This document shows positions 1 through 8,553 of a stretch of 64,000 nt of DNA, piece after piece. Source of the DNA: CAYQJV01 sp964417925 (GTDB lineage Bacteria; Hydrothermota; Tepidihabitantia; B3-TA06; CAYQJV01); NCBI GenBank assembly GCA_964417925.1, contig CAYQJV010000006.1, positions 1-64,000 of the forward strand. The letters are read 5' to 3'. The notes beneath the pieces were generated by a model. It did not search any database. It was not told where the DNA came from and saw only the letters and a program-made list of their open reading frames with translations. A program made the translations under genes and the position numbers. Each line of letters opens with the position of its first letter. The first letter of the stretch is position 1.

Positions 1-150
1 CACAAGCCTTTCTTTTCCGAAGTGAACCACCGAAGGAGTGGTCCTTCCTCCTTCTGGATTTGGAATAACCACAGGTTGTCCATGTTCAATATAAGCAACG
101 CATGAATTTGTGGTTCCAAGATCAATACCTATTACTTTTTCCTCAGCCAT
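1..150 (-). CDS. dnaK: Chaperone DnaK (Hsp70), N-terminal fragment
   Basis: Only the first 50 codons lie in the window; the gene runs off its left edge. The reading begins MAEEKVIGIDLGTTNSC and continues to a VIPNPEGGRTTPSVV segment. The phosphate-1 signature GIDLGTTNSC of the Hsp70 ATPase domain is intact. DnaK is the cytosolic ATP-dependent folding chaperone, and GrpE is its nucleotide exchange factor. The start codon overlaps the end of grpE by eight bases (ATGGCTGA), with a GGAGGTGAG ribosome site inside grpE, so the two should be translated in a coupled way. No CIRCE element (the HrcA operator) is visible upstream of the operon. Confidence 0.97.
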   Translation of the reverse strand, partial: MAEEKVIGIDLGTTNSCVAYIEHGQPVVIPNPEGGRTTPSVVHFGKERLV

Positions 151-646
151 TACTCTCACCTCCTTTTGGTTTTGTAACTGTTACCAGGGCAGGTTTTATT
201 ATTTTATCATAAAGCATATACCCCTTCCTTGCCTCATCCACCACAATATTCGGGGGAGTATCGTTTGTCTCCACAAAACCTATTGCCTCTGCCCTGGCAG
301 GATCAAATTCTTCTCCAATGCAACTAAATTCTTTTAATCCATACTTTTCAAGAATTCCTTTTAATTGACTAAAAATCATTTCAATCCCTTTGATGAAATT
401 TTTATTATCTGCATCTATTTCTTTCCGCATCATTGCTCTATCATAATTTTCAAGAACTACTGTAATTTCACGCATGAAATCTTCAAGAGCAAACTTTCTG
501 TATTCCTCCATTTCCTTTTCTTTCCTTTTTCTATAATTGTCAAATTCTGCATAAAGTCTAATATATCTTTTTCTCCACTCTTCTTTTTCCTTTTCAAGTT
601 TTTCTTTTTCTTCTACCAGTTGTGTTACGGGACCTTTCTTATGCAT
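143..646 (-). CDS. grpE: Nucleotide exchange factor GrpE
   Basis: This 167-residue protein has the two-part GrpE structure. A long charged coiled coil occupies about residues 9-60 (KEKLEKEKEEWRKRY, then FDNYRKRKEKE). A compact C-terminal beta domain follows, with the family signature around FDPARAEAIGFVET. GrpE dimers accelerate ADP release from DnaK, and the coiled coil is often regarded as a thermosensor. It is the first gene of a grpE-dnaK operon. The start lies 8 bases after a TATAAT box (655-660), so the mRNA should be nearly leaderless; AAGG directly precedes ATG, but the spacing is too short for a normal ribosome site. Confidence 0.96.
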   Translation of the reverse strand: MHKKGPVTQLVEEKEKLEKEKEEWRKRYIRLYAEFDNYRKRKEKEMEEYRKFALEDFMREITVVLENYDRAMMRKEIDADNKNFIKGIEMIFSQLKGILEKYGLKEFSCIGEEFDPARAEAIGFVETNDTPPNIVVDEARKGYMLYDKIIKPALVTVTKPKGGESNG

Positions 647-654
647 CCTTAATA

Positions 655-682
655 ATTATAATAAAAAAACTCTCTGCGTCAA
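655..682 (-). promoter_or_regulatory. Promoter of grpE-dnaK
   Basis: Read on the minus strand: TTGACG (677-682), 16-base spacer, TATAAT (655-660). The grpE ATG follows after 8 bases, so the transcript should have almost no leader. No heat-shock operator was recognised. Confidence 0.75.
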
Positions 683-703
683 GGAATTTATTGACATTTT
701 ATT

Positions 704-731
704 TTGACATATTCAAAAAAAAGTGTAACAT
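704..731 (+). promoter_or_regulatory. Leaderless promoter of the transglutaminase gene
   Basis: TTGACA (704-709), 16-base spacer, TAACAT (726-731), then 6 bases to the ATG at 738. Transcription should begin at or next to the start codon. A second TTGACA at 691-696 has no matching -10 box. Confidence 0.7.
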
Positions 732-737
732 TAAAAC

Positions 738-3245
738 ATGAAGTGGTTTATTGTAATATCAATTTTTAGTTATTTCTTTAACAAACAAGAGATAATTGAA
801 AAAGCAGGTAAAAATCATTATGAGGTAGAAAAATTCCTTCAAATTGCTGAAGAAAAGGGATATACAAACTGGGCAGAATTTTTACTTTCTGCAATGCCAT
901 CAGTGGATTTGGCAAATCTTAAAGCACAGAATCTCATAAGACATTTTGAGGCATTAGATGAAAATTTAAAAAGAGTTCCATGGAGCAAAAAAATAGATAG
1001 TTTTCTTTTTTACCACTACATTCTACCACACAGGGTGAGTCAAGAACCTCTTGAAGATTTCACCCCTATCTACAAGGATACTCTATATGGATTGATAAAG
1101 AATGTTAAAAATATGCGTGAAGCTGTTTTAAGGATAAACGAATGGGTTTTTACAAAAATGCGATACAAACCCACTGCCCGATGGGATCAAAACGCACTTA
1201 CAACCATACACAGAGGATTTGGAAGATGTGAAGAAATGGCAATTCTATGTATCAAAGCATTGAGAACCGTATGTATTCCTGCAAGAAATGTATATACTCC
1301 ATGGTGGCCTTTTACCAACAGTAACCATGCTTGGGTAGAGGCATGGATAGATGGAAAATGGTATTTCCTTGGGGGTGGAGAACCTACAGAACTAAATAAT
1401 GCATGGTTTGCACTATCTTCAAAAAGAGCTGCCATTATAAAAGGTATTTCTTATGGTGAAGTGGAAGAAGGGAAAGAATTGATTTATAAGAGAGAAAAAG
1501 ATTTTACCATAATAAATGTCACTCCCAATTATACAGAAACAGTAGAACTTTTTATTCAAGTAAAAGAGAATAACATTCCCAGCGAAAGTGTATCGGTTTC
1601 AATATGTGTATACAACTATTCATCCCTTCCTCCAGTAGGATTGAAAAAAACAGATGAAAATGGAGTTGTGAAATTTGTGGTAGGGAAAACCGATCTTTTT
1701 ATATATGCTTATAAAGATTCACTAAGAGATTGGTACCTTTGGCGTCCCTCACAAAGAAGAATAGATACTGTAGTTCTTAATCTATCTTATAAAGAATTTC
1801 CAGATACCACATTCTGGATTTATACGAGAAGAATTGAGGTAAAAAGGAAAAAAACAAAGTATAAACCAAATATGGATTCACTTAAACTTTTACAAAGGCT
1901 TCACTTAAGGGAAATAGAGATAGTAGATAGCGCTTTAATTCCTATGTTATGTGAAAAGGATAAAAAACTCGTGGAAATACTTTATAATGCCAAAGAAAAG
2001 GCAAAAGCATATTTAAACTATTACAAAACTCTTCCTGATTCTTTAAAAGAACTTTTCATCGATTATCTTAGTTCTCTTCATCCAAAGGATATTGTAACTC
2101 TTGACACCTTAGAACTCTATGAAGAACTACTTGCTGTATATAATTCTATCAAGCTTGCCAAGAAAGATATTCCTGATTCTGTATTTAAAGATTATTTGCT
2201 ATCGGATAGGATCTTATTTGAACAAATAGGAAAATGGAGAAAAATCATTCAATCTAATTTTACTTCTTTTAGAAAGAAGAGAATAGAAAAAACCGTTGAA
2301 TCTGTACTCTCATGGGTGAGAGAAAATATAAGAAAAGAAGAAAATAGAGGATACTTTGGCCCAATGATGAATCCAGCAGATGTGTACACAGCAGAAAAAG
2401 CAACAGAGATTGAAAGATACATATTGGTTGTAGGAATATTAAGAAGCCTTGGAATTCCTGCAAGAATAAAGTGGAGTTACGATGCTATAGAATACTGGAA
2501 TAATGGATGGAAAGAAGTAAAATTTGAAAAAAAGATAACCAAAGAAAAAACTAAAAAAGCATGGATTGCATTGAAATTTGTTGATAATGCTGGAAATGAC
2601 ATTACATCAAAGCAAAGATACTACTATGATTATAGTATTACAAGATTTGAAAAATACCCTGAGAGACTTGAACCTCCGATAGACACATCAAAAGGCTACT
2701 TAGTGGTTACTTTGGATGATAAACCAGTCTATGTGGTTACTGGGTGGAGAAATGGATATGGAGATACTTATGTAAGGATAAAAAAGGTAATACCTACAAG
2801 GGATACAGCAAAGATTACTGTGAATACAGGTATCCCTGAGAAAGTAAAACCTGGAGAGCTCGTGGTAAGAAAATATACAGGGCTAAAGGTATCAATGCTT
2901 GGAATAAATGAAAAAGAATTAAAAAAAGGAAAGGTACTTTTAATCGTTTTTGATACAGAATCTGAAGCTTCCAAATCAACTTTACAGAACGCAAAAGATG
3001 TAATAAATGGCTTTAATGGGAAGGTTTATCTCTTTGCAGTGGCTGATAGAAAAACTGCAGAAGAATTTTTAAAAGAAACTGGAATATACAAGGGAAATCT
3101 CTACACAATTACAGAAGAGATATACAGGAAGCAATGGCACATAAAAAATCTTCCTTCCATCATTTATTTAGAAAACAATAAATGTATATTGTGGTTGGAA
3201 GGATTAATACTGCACCTCTCAAAATTGCTAAAAAACTTAAAATAA
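738..3245 (+). CDS. Secreted tandem transglutaminase-like protein
   Basis: The protein has 835 residues and a short hydrophobic N-terminus (MKWFIVISIFSYFF) that is probably a signal peptide. The first transglutaminase-like core has Cys164 (GFGRCEEMA) and His197 (NSNHAWVEAW). The usual Asp position reads LGGGEP, so Glu215 may stand in, as I recall for related Bacteroidetes proteins. Ig-like segments follow. A second core around residues 550-590 keeps the fold signature (ILRSLGIPARI) but has no cysteine, so it is probably inactive. The C-terminal ~120 residues (KGKVLLIVFDTES) look thioredoxin-like without a CxxC motif. It is likely an extracytoplasmic peptidase or cross-linker; the substrate is unknown. 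The gene stands alone and converges on fusA. Confidence 0.75.
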   Translation: MKWFIVISIFSYFFNKQEIIEKAGKNHYEVEKFLQIAEEKGYTNWAEFLLSAMPSVDLANLKAQNLIRHFEALDENLKRVPWSKKIDSFLFYHYILPHRVSQEPLEDFTPIYKDTLYGLIKNVKNMREAVLRINEWVFTKMRYKPTARWDQNALTTIHRGFGRCEEMAILCIKALRTVCIPARNVYTPWWPFTNSNHAWVEAWIDGKWYFLGGGEPTELNNAWFALSSKRAAIIKGISYGEVEEGKELIYKREKDFTIINVTPNYTETVELFIQVKENNIPSESVSVSICVYNYSSLPPVGLKKTDENGVVKFVVGKTDLFIYAYKDSLRDWYLWRPSQRRIDTVVLNLSYKEFPDTTFWIYTRRIEVKRKKTKYKPNMDSLKLLQRLHLREIEIVDSALIPMLCEKDKKLVEILYNAKEKAKAYLNYYKTLPDSLKELFIDYLSSLHPKDIVTLDTLELYEELLAVYNSIKLAKKDIPDSVFKDYLLSDRILFEQIGKWRKIIQSNFTSFRKKRIEKTVESVLSWVRENIRKEENRGYFGPMMNPADVYTAEKATEIERYILVVGILRSLGIPARIKWSYDAIEYWNNGWKEVKFEKKITKEKTKKAWIALKFVDNAGNDITSKQRYYYDYSITRFEKYPERLEPPIDTSKGYLVVTLDDKPVYVVTGWRNGYGDTYVRIKKVIPTRDTAKITVNTGIPEKVKPGELVVRKYTGLKVSMLGINEKELKKGKVLLIVFDTESEASKSTLQNAKDVINGFNGKVYLFAVADRKTAEEFLKETGIYKGNLYTITEEIYRKQWHIKNLPSIIYLENNKCILWLEGLILHLSKLLKNLK

Positions 3246-3251
3246 AATTAT

Positions 3252-5327
3252 TTAAGTAGGATTCCAGCCATATTTGATAAAAGAAAATAACCTCTCCTTT
3301 TCCTCCTCAGGGAGAGGTGCATAATGAGAAAACTGAATTGTAAGAGAAGCTCTCCCTTGCGAAAGAGACCTCAATGTAGTTGCATAACCAAAGGCATTTG
3401 CAAGAGGAACATATGCATGGATTAAGTTCCCTCCTTTAACAACTTCTATCTTCTCCACCTTTCCCCTTCTTGCATTTAAATCAGTAATTATCCCTCCCAT
3501 GTATTCCTCAGGAGTAACTATTTCCACCTTCATTATTGGTTCAAGCAATACAGGATTTGCTTTATTGAAAGCCTTTCTAAATGCTTCAGAAGCTGCACTT
3601 TTGAAAGCAAATTCATCCGATTCATTTTCTCTATATTCTGCATCTATAAGTATTGCTTTTATATTCGTAACAGGATATCCTGCAAGAACTCCTGCAGAAA
3701 ACGATTCCTGGATAGCATAAACCGCTGCATCGGTAAGAAACTTAGGTACCTTAAGATGGTCCACAAAATTTAAAACTTCTGTCCCCCTATCTTTTGGTTC
3801 TACCCTTACCTTTACCTTTGCGTATACGGATTTTCCAGCAATCTGCCTTGCAAAGGTAACTTCCTCCTCTGCTGAGGAACTCACAGTTTCTCTATAGGAA
3901 ACCTGAGGTTTACCAACATGAAGGGGAACTTTGTAATCCCTTTTTAATCTATCCACCACAATCTCCAGATGCAGTTCACCCATACCTGCGATTAATCTTT
4001 GCCCTGTCTCAGGATCCACTCTAACTTGTAGTGTTGGGTCTTCAAGCATCATATTTTTAAGACTTCTTTCCAACCTCGGTTCATCTTTTCTCGTTACCGG
4101 TTCAATTGCTCTGTAAACTACAGGCTCGGGAAATTCCATCTGTTCAAATGCAATGGGATGTTTTTGATCTGCAATTGTATATCCTGTTTTTATATCTATC
4201 AATCCTGCAACCATCCCTATTTCTCCTGCTTCAAGTTTATCAACCTCCTCTGTCTTATCAGCATGAACCAAAAATAATTTTAAAGCTCTTGCTCTCTTCA
4301 TAGAAGGAATCACCATCACGGTTTGACCTTTTCTTATTACACCTGAATAAACCCTGACATAAGAAAGCAGTCCAAGATGAGGATTTGAAACTATTTTAAA
4401 AATCAAAGCAGAAAACGGAGCCTCAGGAGATGGAGGTCTCTCCTCCTCTCTTCTATTCACAGGATTTATCCCTTTCATAGGAGGTATATCCAAAGGAGAA
4501 GGAAGGTAATCTATAATAGCATCAAGCAGTTTTTGAATTCCTTTATTTTTTAATGCAGCTCCACACAATACGGGTACAATTTTTCCTTCTATGGTTAGTC
4601 TTCTTATCACATCTATTATTTTTTTAACCGGAATTTCTTTTTCCTCAAAATAAAGCGAAAGAATTTCATCATCATACTCAGAAAGAACATTCATAATATG
4701 TTCTTTATACTCCATAACTTTATTTTTGTATTCCTCAGGAATCTCTATGGTATAGTACTCTGCTCCAAGCGTCTCATCTTTCCAAACATAAGCTTTCTCT
4801 TCAATTATATCTATCACTCCTTTAAATTCTTTTGAAACTCCAAGAGGATACTGTATAGGTAAAGGAATCTGAGTAAACTTCTTACGCATCATATCCACGA
4901 CATTTTCAAAGTCTGCTCCAATCCTGTCCATCTTATTTACAAAAGCTATTCGTGGAATTTTGTATTTATCTGCTTGTCTCCATACTGTCTCTGATTGAGG
5001 TTCTACACCTCCTACTGCACAGAAAACCACAACTACCCCATCCAAAACTTTTAAAGCCCTTTCTACTTCTATTGTGAAGTCCACATGCCCTGGAGTATCT
5101 ATAATATTTATTCTATAATTCTTCCAGTAACATGTGGTTGCCGCAGAAGTTATAGTAATTCCTCTTTCTTTCTCTTGAATCATCCAGTCCATGGTAGCAG
5201 ACCCTTCATCAACCTCTCCCATTCTGTATATCTTACCAGTATAGTAAAGTATTCTCTCTGTAGTGGTGGTTTTACCTGCATCTATATGAGCTGCTATACC
5301 TATATTTCTAAGCTTTTTTAGTTCCAT
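3252..5327 (-). CDS. fusA: Elongation factor G (canonical copy)
   Basis: This 691-residue translational GTPase drives ribosomal translocation and, with RRF, ribosome recycling. All G motifs are intact: AHIDAGKTTT (G1), the RGITITSAATT switch I, DTPGH (G3) and NKMD (G4). Domains II to V follow to the typical C-terminus (YGYATTLRSLSQGRA). Length is standard. It is the last gene of a signalling operon: its ATG lies 20 bases inside the end of the upstream response-regulator gene. The usual rpsL-rpsG-tuf neighbours are absent. It is one of two EF-G genes in this window and, with intact motifs, the better candidate for the housekeeping enzyme. Confidence 0.97.
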   Translation of the reverse strand: MELKKLRNIGIAAHIDAGKTTTTERILYYTGKIYRMGEVDEGSATMDWMIQEKERGITITSAATTCYWKNYRINIIDTPGHVDFTIEVERALKVLDGVVVVFCAVGGVEPQSETVWRQADKYKIPRIAFVNKMDRIGADFENVVDMMRKKFTQIPLPIQYPLGVSKEFKGVIDIIEEKAYVWKDETLGAEYYTIEIPEEYKNKVMEYKEHIMNVLSEYDDEILSLYFEEKEIPVKKIIDVIRRLTIEGKIVPVLCGAALKNKGIQKLLDAIIDYLPSPLDIPPMKGINPVNRREEERPPSPEAPFSALIFKIVSNPHLGLLSYVRVYSGVIRKGQTVMVIPSMKRARALKLFLVHADKTEEVDKLEAGEIGMVAGLIDIKTGYTIADQKHPIAFEQMEFPEPVVYRAIEPVTRKDEPRLERSLKNMMLEDPTLQVRVDPETGQRLIAGMGELHLEIVVDRLKRDYKVPLHVGKPQVSYRETVSSSAEEEVTFARQIAGKSVYAKVKVRVEPKDRGTEVLNFVDHLKVPKFLTDAAVYAIQESFSAGVLAGYPVTNIKAILIDAEYRENESDEFAFKSAASEAFRKAFNKANPVLLEPIMKVEIVTPEEYMGGIITDLNARRGKVEKIEVVKGGNLIHAYVPLANAFGYATTLRSLSQGRASLTIQFSHYAPLPEEEKERLFSFIKYGWNPT

Positions 5328-6684
5328 TTAAAGAGATTTTTTTTATCATCTCCTCAATAATGGAAGACGCCTTTCTTACATCAGAAGGCAAACATACCTC
5401 TATCTGAATACCTTCTTTATCAAATTTCACCATTGGATTTGTATTTATCATAACCATAGGATCCTTTATCTTATTTTTTAAAAAATGGTATGCAAAAACT
5501 CCCACCTGGGTTGATTCAGTATCTGAAGGATTCACCAAAATTACAAGCCCATCACATTTCTTGGCAAAAGCCTCCCAGAGAGGGGCAAACCTTTTTAACC
5601 CAGGAAGTCCGTAGAGGTTAACAACAGAATCCTCATAATGAATCTTTGCAAAATTAACATCCCCTTCCCCAGAAAAATATGGAGTTTTTGCAGCATTTTT
5701 TATAAATAGATTCCTCTCTGCTGTATTCTTGCCTATAACCATGATATTAATAACCTTTTTCCCTCTTGTTTCTTTTCCTTTTCCCTTTATCTCAATATTA
5801 CCCTCTTTCTCCAGTTCCTCAAGGAGTAAAAGAGTTCTGTACTCACTGAAGGGAGATTGCTCAAGAATATTCTTAATCTTCTCCTCTCCCTCCCTCTTTA
5901 TTACCAGCTTTAACTCATCATCTTCAGGAATTTTTTTAATCACAATCACACTTTCAGGATTCCATTTTTCCTTCATTCTTTCTGCTTCGTCTCTCTGCCT
6001 TAATACTTCAAGAATTGTTTCATCTGCACCAGTATGAATGGTTTCAACTACTTTCTCTTCTACAGATTGTTCCATCTCAAACTCTCCTTTATCCCATGAC
6101 AAAATGGTATACAAAGCATCCATACCTCTTCTTCTACCTGTTTGTGCATCTATTATCTTACCTTCTTTTACCCATACAGTTGCAGTATCTCCATTTCTTT
6201 TTATCCTTATTGTGGCTGTTCTATTACCGTAGTGTAGAAGTTGAAGAAGATCTGTTATCGGAATATCCTCAAATCTTCCTTTAGTAACAGGTGTCTCTAT
6301 GGTTTTTTTATACCTCTCATATCTGTCAAGAAGGATTTCTATTCGTGCTAAAAGTTCCTCTCTATCAAAAGGTTTTGCAATATAATCATCTGCACCAAGT
6401 TTAAGCCCCTTAACCTTATTTTCTACATCTCCCAAGGCAGAAAGAAATATAAAAGGTAAATTCTTATACTCCTTTTGTTCTCTCACCTTTCTACAAAATT
6501 CATAACCATCCATCTCAGGCATCATTACATCTGCAATTATAAGATCTGGAGATTCGGTTTTTAAAAGGTTAAGCCCTTCCTTCCCGTTGGATGCCTTTAT
6601 GGTGATGTATCCTTGTTTAGAAAGAATTATTTCAAGCAGTGCGAGATGATGGGGGTCGTCTTCCACAATGAGAATTTTCTTCAT
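5308..6684 (-). CDS. Response regulator: receiver, PATAN, degenerate GTPase-like domain
   Basis: The protein has 458 residues starting MKKILIVEDDP. I chose this ATG, rather than an upstream in-frame one at 6711, because it overlaps the kinase stop as ATGA. Residues 1-120 are a receiver with acidic pocket EDD and phospho-acceptor Asp52 (ADVMMPEMDG). Residues about 133-205 match the PATAN/DUF4388 family (DIPITDLLQLLHYGNRTATI). After a charged linker, residues about 318-458 resemble the COG2229/MglA-like GTPases, with a YGLPGLKRF segment where these have YGTPGQERF. The P-loop is eroded (VIGKNTAERN) and NKxD is NTNP, so GTP binding is doubtful. There is no DNA-binding domain, so output is probably protein-protein. 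It overlaps fusA by 20 bases. Confidence 0.8.
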   Translation of the reverse strand: MKKILIVEDDPHHLALLEIILSKQGYITIKASNGKEGLNLLKTESPDLIIADVMMPEMDGYEFCRKVREQKEYKNLPFIFLSALGDVENKVKGLKLGADDYIAKPFDREELLARIEILLDRYERYKKTIETPVTKGRFEDIPITDLLQLLHYGNRTATIRIKRNGDTATVWVKEGKIIDAQTGRRRGMDALYTILSWDKGEFEMEQSVEEKVVETIHTGADETILEVLRQRDEAERMKEKWNPESVIVIKKIPEDDELKLVIKREGEEKIKNILEQSPFSEYRTLLLLEELEKEGNIEIKGKGKETRGKKVINIMVIGKNTAERNLFIKNAAKTPYFSGEGDVNFAKIHYEDSVVNLYGLPGLKRFAPLWEAFAKKCDGLVILVNPSDTESTQVGVFAYHFLKNKIKDPMVMINTNPMVKFDKEGIQIEVCLPSDVRKASSIIEEMIKKISLNGTKKA

Positions 6685-8186
6685 CTCTCTACTGTGGGTA
6701 AAACAAACCAAAACATTGCTCCTGCTCCTTCTTTGCTCTGAACACCTATCTTCCCTCCATGAGCTTCTATTACCAGTTTCGAAATTGCAAGTCCTAAACC
6801 TATTCCTTCCTTCTTTGTGTCTGCCTTTCTGTATTTTTCAAAAATATATGGCAGTTTATCCGCAGGAATACCGGGACCTTCATCCTTTACAGCAATCTTT
6901 ATCCATTCTTTACCATCCTTTAAAAACTTTGAATGTTTTATGGTAATTTTTTTCCCCCTTGGGGTATATTTAATGGCATTATCTAAAAGATTTATTATCA
7001 CTCTTATTATTCTTTCTTTATCCACCAGTGCATAACTATCCTCTTCAAAACCTTTGCATACAATCTCTACTCCTTTCTCTTGGGCTACCAGCTCTAAACT
7101 TCTTATAGAGATATTCACAAGTTCTCTTATATTTACCTTTTCCTTTTTCAGCTCCACCTTTCCCCTCTCCAGCCGTGAAACTTCAAGAAGCTCATTGATC
7201 ATGGTAAGTAATCTCATTCCATCTTCTCTTGCATTTATAAGGATATTATAAAACTTCTCTTCTATCTGTCCCAACAGTATTTCTGAAAGAAGATCAAGAG
7301 CTCCCATAATAGATGTAAGAGGAGATCTCAAATCATGAATTACCATTGCAGTAAAATCTGCCTTCATTCTGTCAATCTCTTTTTGCCGGGTTACATCATA
7401 AAACAACATACACGTACCTATCCTTGCACCATTAAATCCTCCAACTATGTTTATTTTCAAATTATAGTACCTATCTTTTATTTTCACTTCTACATCCTTG
7501 CCAGGAGTTTTAATCAATTCGGTAATTCTTTTCTTATCCTCCTCTCCAAATACTGTTGTAATATCATCCCCTGGTTTAATGTCGAACCTTTCTTCTGCTT
7601 CTTTGTTTACTATCTCTATTTTGTTTTCTCTGTCCAGCAACACCACAGGTTCTGGAAGAGAAGAAAGTAACGCTTTAAGTTTACTTTTCTCTTCATTAAG
7701 TTTTCTAAAAAGTGCCGCATTTCTCACTGCAATGGCAACTTCATTTGCAAGATTCTCCAAAAACTTTATATCCTCAGGAGTATAAGGATTTTTTCTCTTG
7801 ACTTCAAAATTTAATATACCTATCACCTTTTCTTCATCTCTTAAAGGAACCACCAGTTCCGATTCCACATCCGGTCTCGCTGCAATGTATCTTTTATCCT
7901 TTTTTACCTCAGGTACATACACTGTTTCATTTTTCATTGCTGCATACCCAGCAAGACCATTCCCCAATTTTATCTCATACAGTTCAAAAGCCTCTGACAT
8001 TTGAATCACACTACCGTTTGATGCTCTTATTGGCTTTAAAACCTCATTTTCTACCACTGCAATATCCACATAATCTGCTATTCCATACTCTTTTATCCTT
8101 TGGTATACGAGTTCTAAAATCTCTTCTAAATCAAAACTCTTTATTATTGCATTGGTTATATCTAAAAGTATTTTACTTTTTTCCAT
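6681..8186 (-). CDS. Histidine kinase with GAF and PAS sensor domains
   Basis: This 501-residue protein has no membrane segment, so it is a cytosolic sensor kinase. A GAF domain spans about residues 15-160 and a PAS domain about 172-270 (PEPVVLLDRENKIEIVNKEA). The HisKA dimerisation helix carries His284 (MVIHDLRSPLTSIMG). The ATPase domain has an N box (LLDNAIKYTPRG), a G1 box (DEGPGIP) and a G2 box (GIGLGLAISK). All catalytic features are intact. The gene overlaps the CheY-like gene upstream by 14 bases and the response regulator downstream by 4, so the latter is its likely partner. The signal is not evident from the sequence. Confidence 0.9.
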   Translation of the reverse strand: MEKSKILLDITNAIIKSFDLEEILELVYQRIKEYGIADYVDIAVVENEVLKPIRASNGSVIQMSEAFELYEIKLGNGLAGYAAMKNETVYVPEVKKDKRYIAARPDVESELVVPLRDEEKVIGILNFEVKRKNPYTPEDIKFLENLANEVAIAVRNAALFRKLNEEKSKLKALLSSLPEPVVLLDRENKIEIVNKEAEERFDIKPGDDITTVFGEEDKKRITELIKTPGKDVEVKIKDRYYNLKINIVGGFNGARIGTCMLFYDVTRQKEIDRMKADFTAMVIHDLRSPLTSIMGALDLLSEILLGQIEEKFYNILINAREDGMRLLTMINELLEVSRLERGKVELKKEKVNIRELVNISIRSLELVAQEKGVEIVCKGFEEDSYALVDKERIIRVIINLLDNAIKYTPRGKKITIKHSKFLKDGKEWIKIAVKDEGPGIPADKLPYIFEKYRKADTKKEGIGLGLAISKLVIEAHGGKIGVQSKEGAGAMFWFVLPTVER

Positions 8187-8553
8187 AATTCTCTATTATT
8201 CTTTCTATTTCCTTATCCAACGTTCTTGTATTGATTGGCTTTGTTATATATCCCCAACAACCAACCCTTTTTGCTTTTTCCTCTTCCTCTGAAGTTGCAT
8301 ATGCAGTTACAGCAATAAGAGGTATATCTCTAAGCTTTTCTTGATTTTTAATCCACTCTGCAACTTCATATCCAGAGATCCCGGGAAGTTGTAGATCAAG
8401 AAGAATCACATCCACAGTACTTTTAGAAAGAATCTCCATCGCTCTTTTACCATCCTCAGCCTCCAATACCTCGTATCCTTTCATTTCCAATACTACCCTT
8501 ATCAATTCCAGATTATGCCTGTTATCTTCAACTACCAGAATCTTTTTTGACAT
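8173..8553 (-). CDS. Single-domain response regulator (CheY/DivK-like)
   Basis: The 126-residue protein is a bare receiver domain: ILVVEDN at the acidic pocket, Asp53 as phospho-acceptor (LLDLQLPG), TAYA at the switch Thr and TKPI at the conserved Lys. It has no output domain, so it acts as a phospho-carrier or a diffusible interaction partner, as DivK does. It sits between two histidine kinase genes, overlapping the hybrid kinase upstream by 26 bases and the GAF/PAS kinase downstream by 14. It may relay phosphate between them. Confidence 0.92.
   Translation of the reverse strand: MSKKILVVEDNRHNLELIRVVLEMKGYEVLEAEDGKRAMEILSKSTVDVILLDLQLPGISGYEVAEWIKNQEKLRDIPLIAVTAYATSEEEEKAKRVGCWGYITKPINTRTLDKEIERIIENYGKK

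Noticed and set aside
690..737. CIRCE or another heat-shock operator at grpE-dnaK
   Set aside because: No TTAGCACTC-N9-GAGTGCTAA-like repeat is present; only ordinary -35/-10 promoter sequences are seen.
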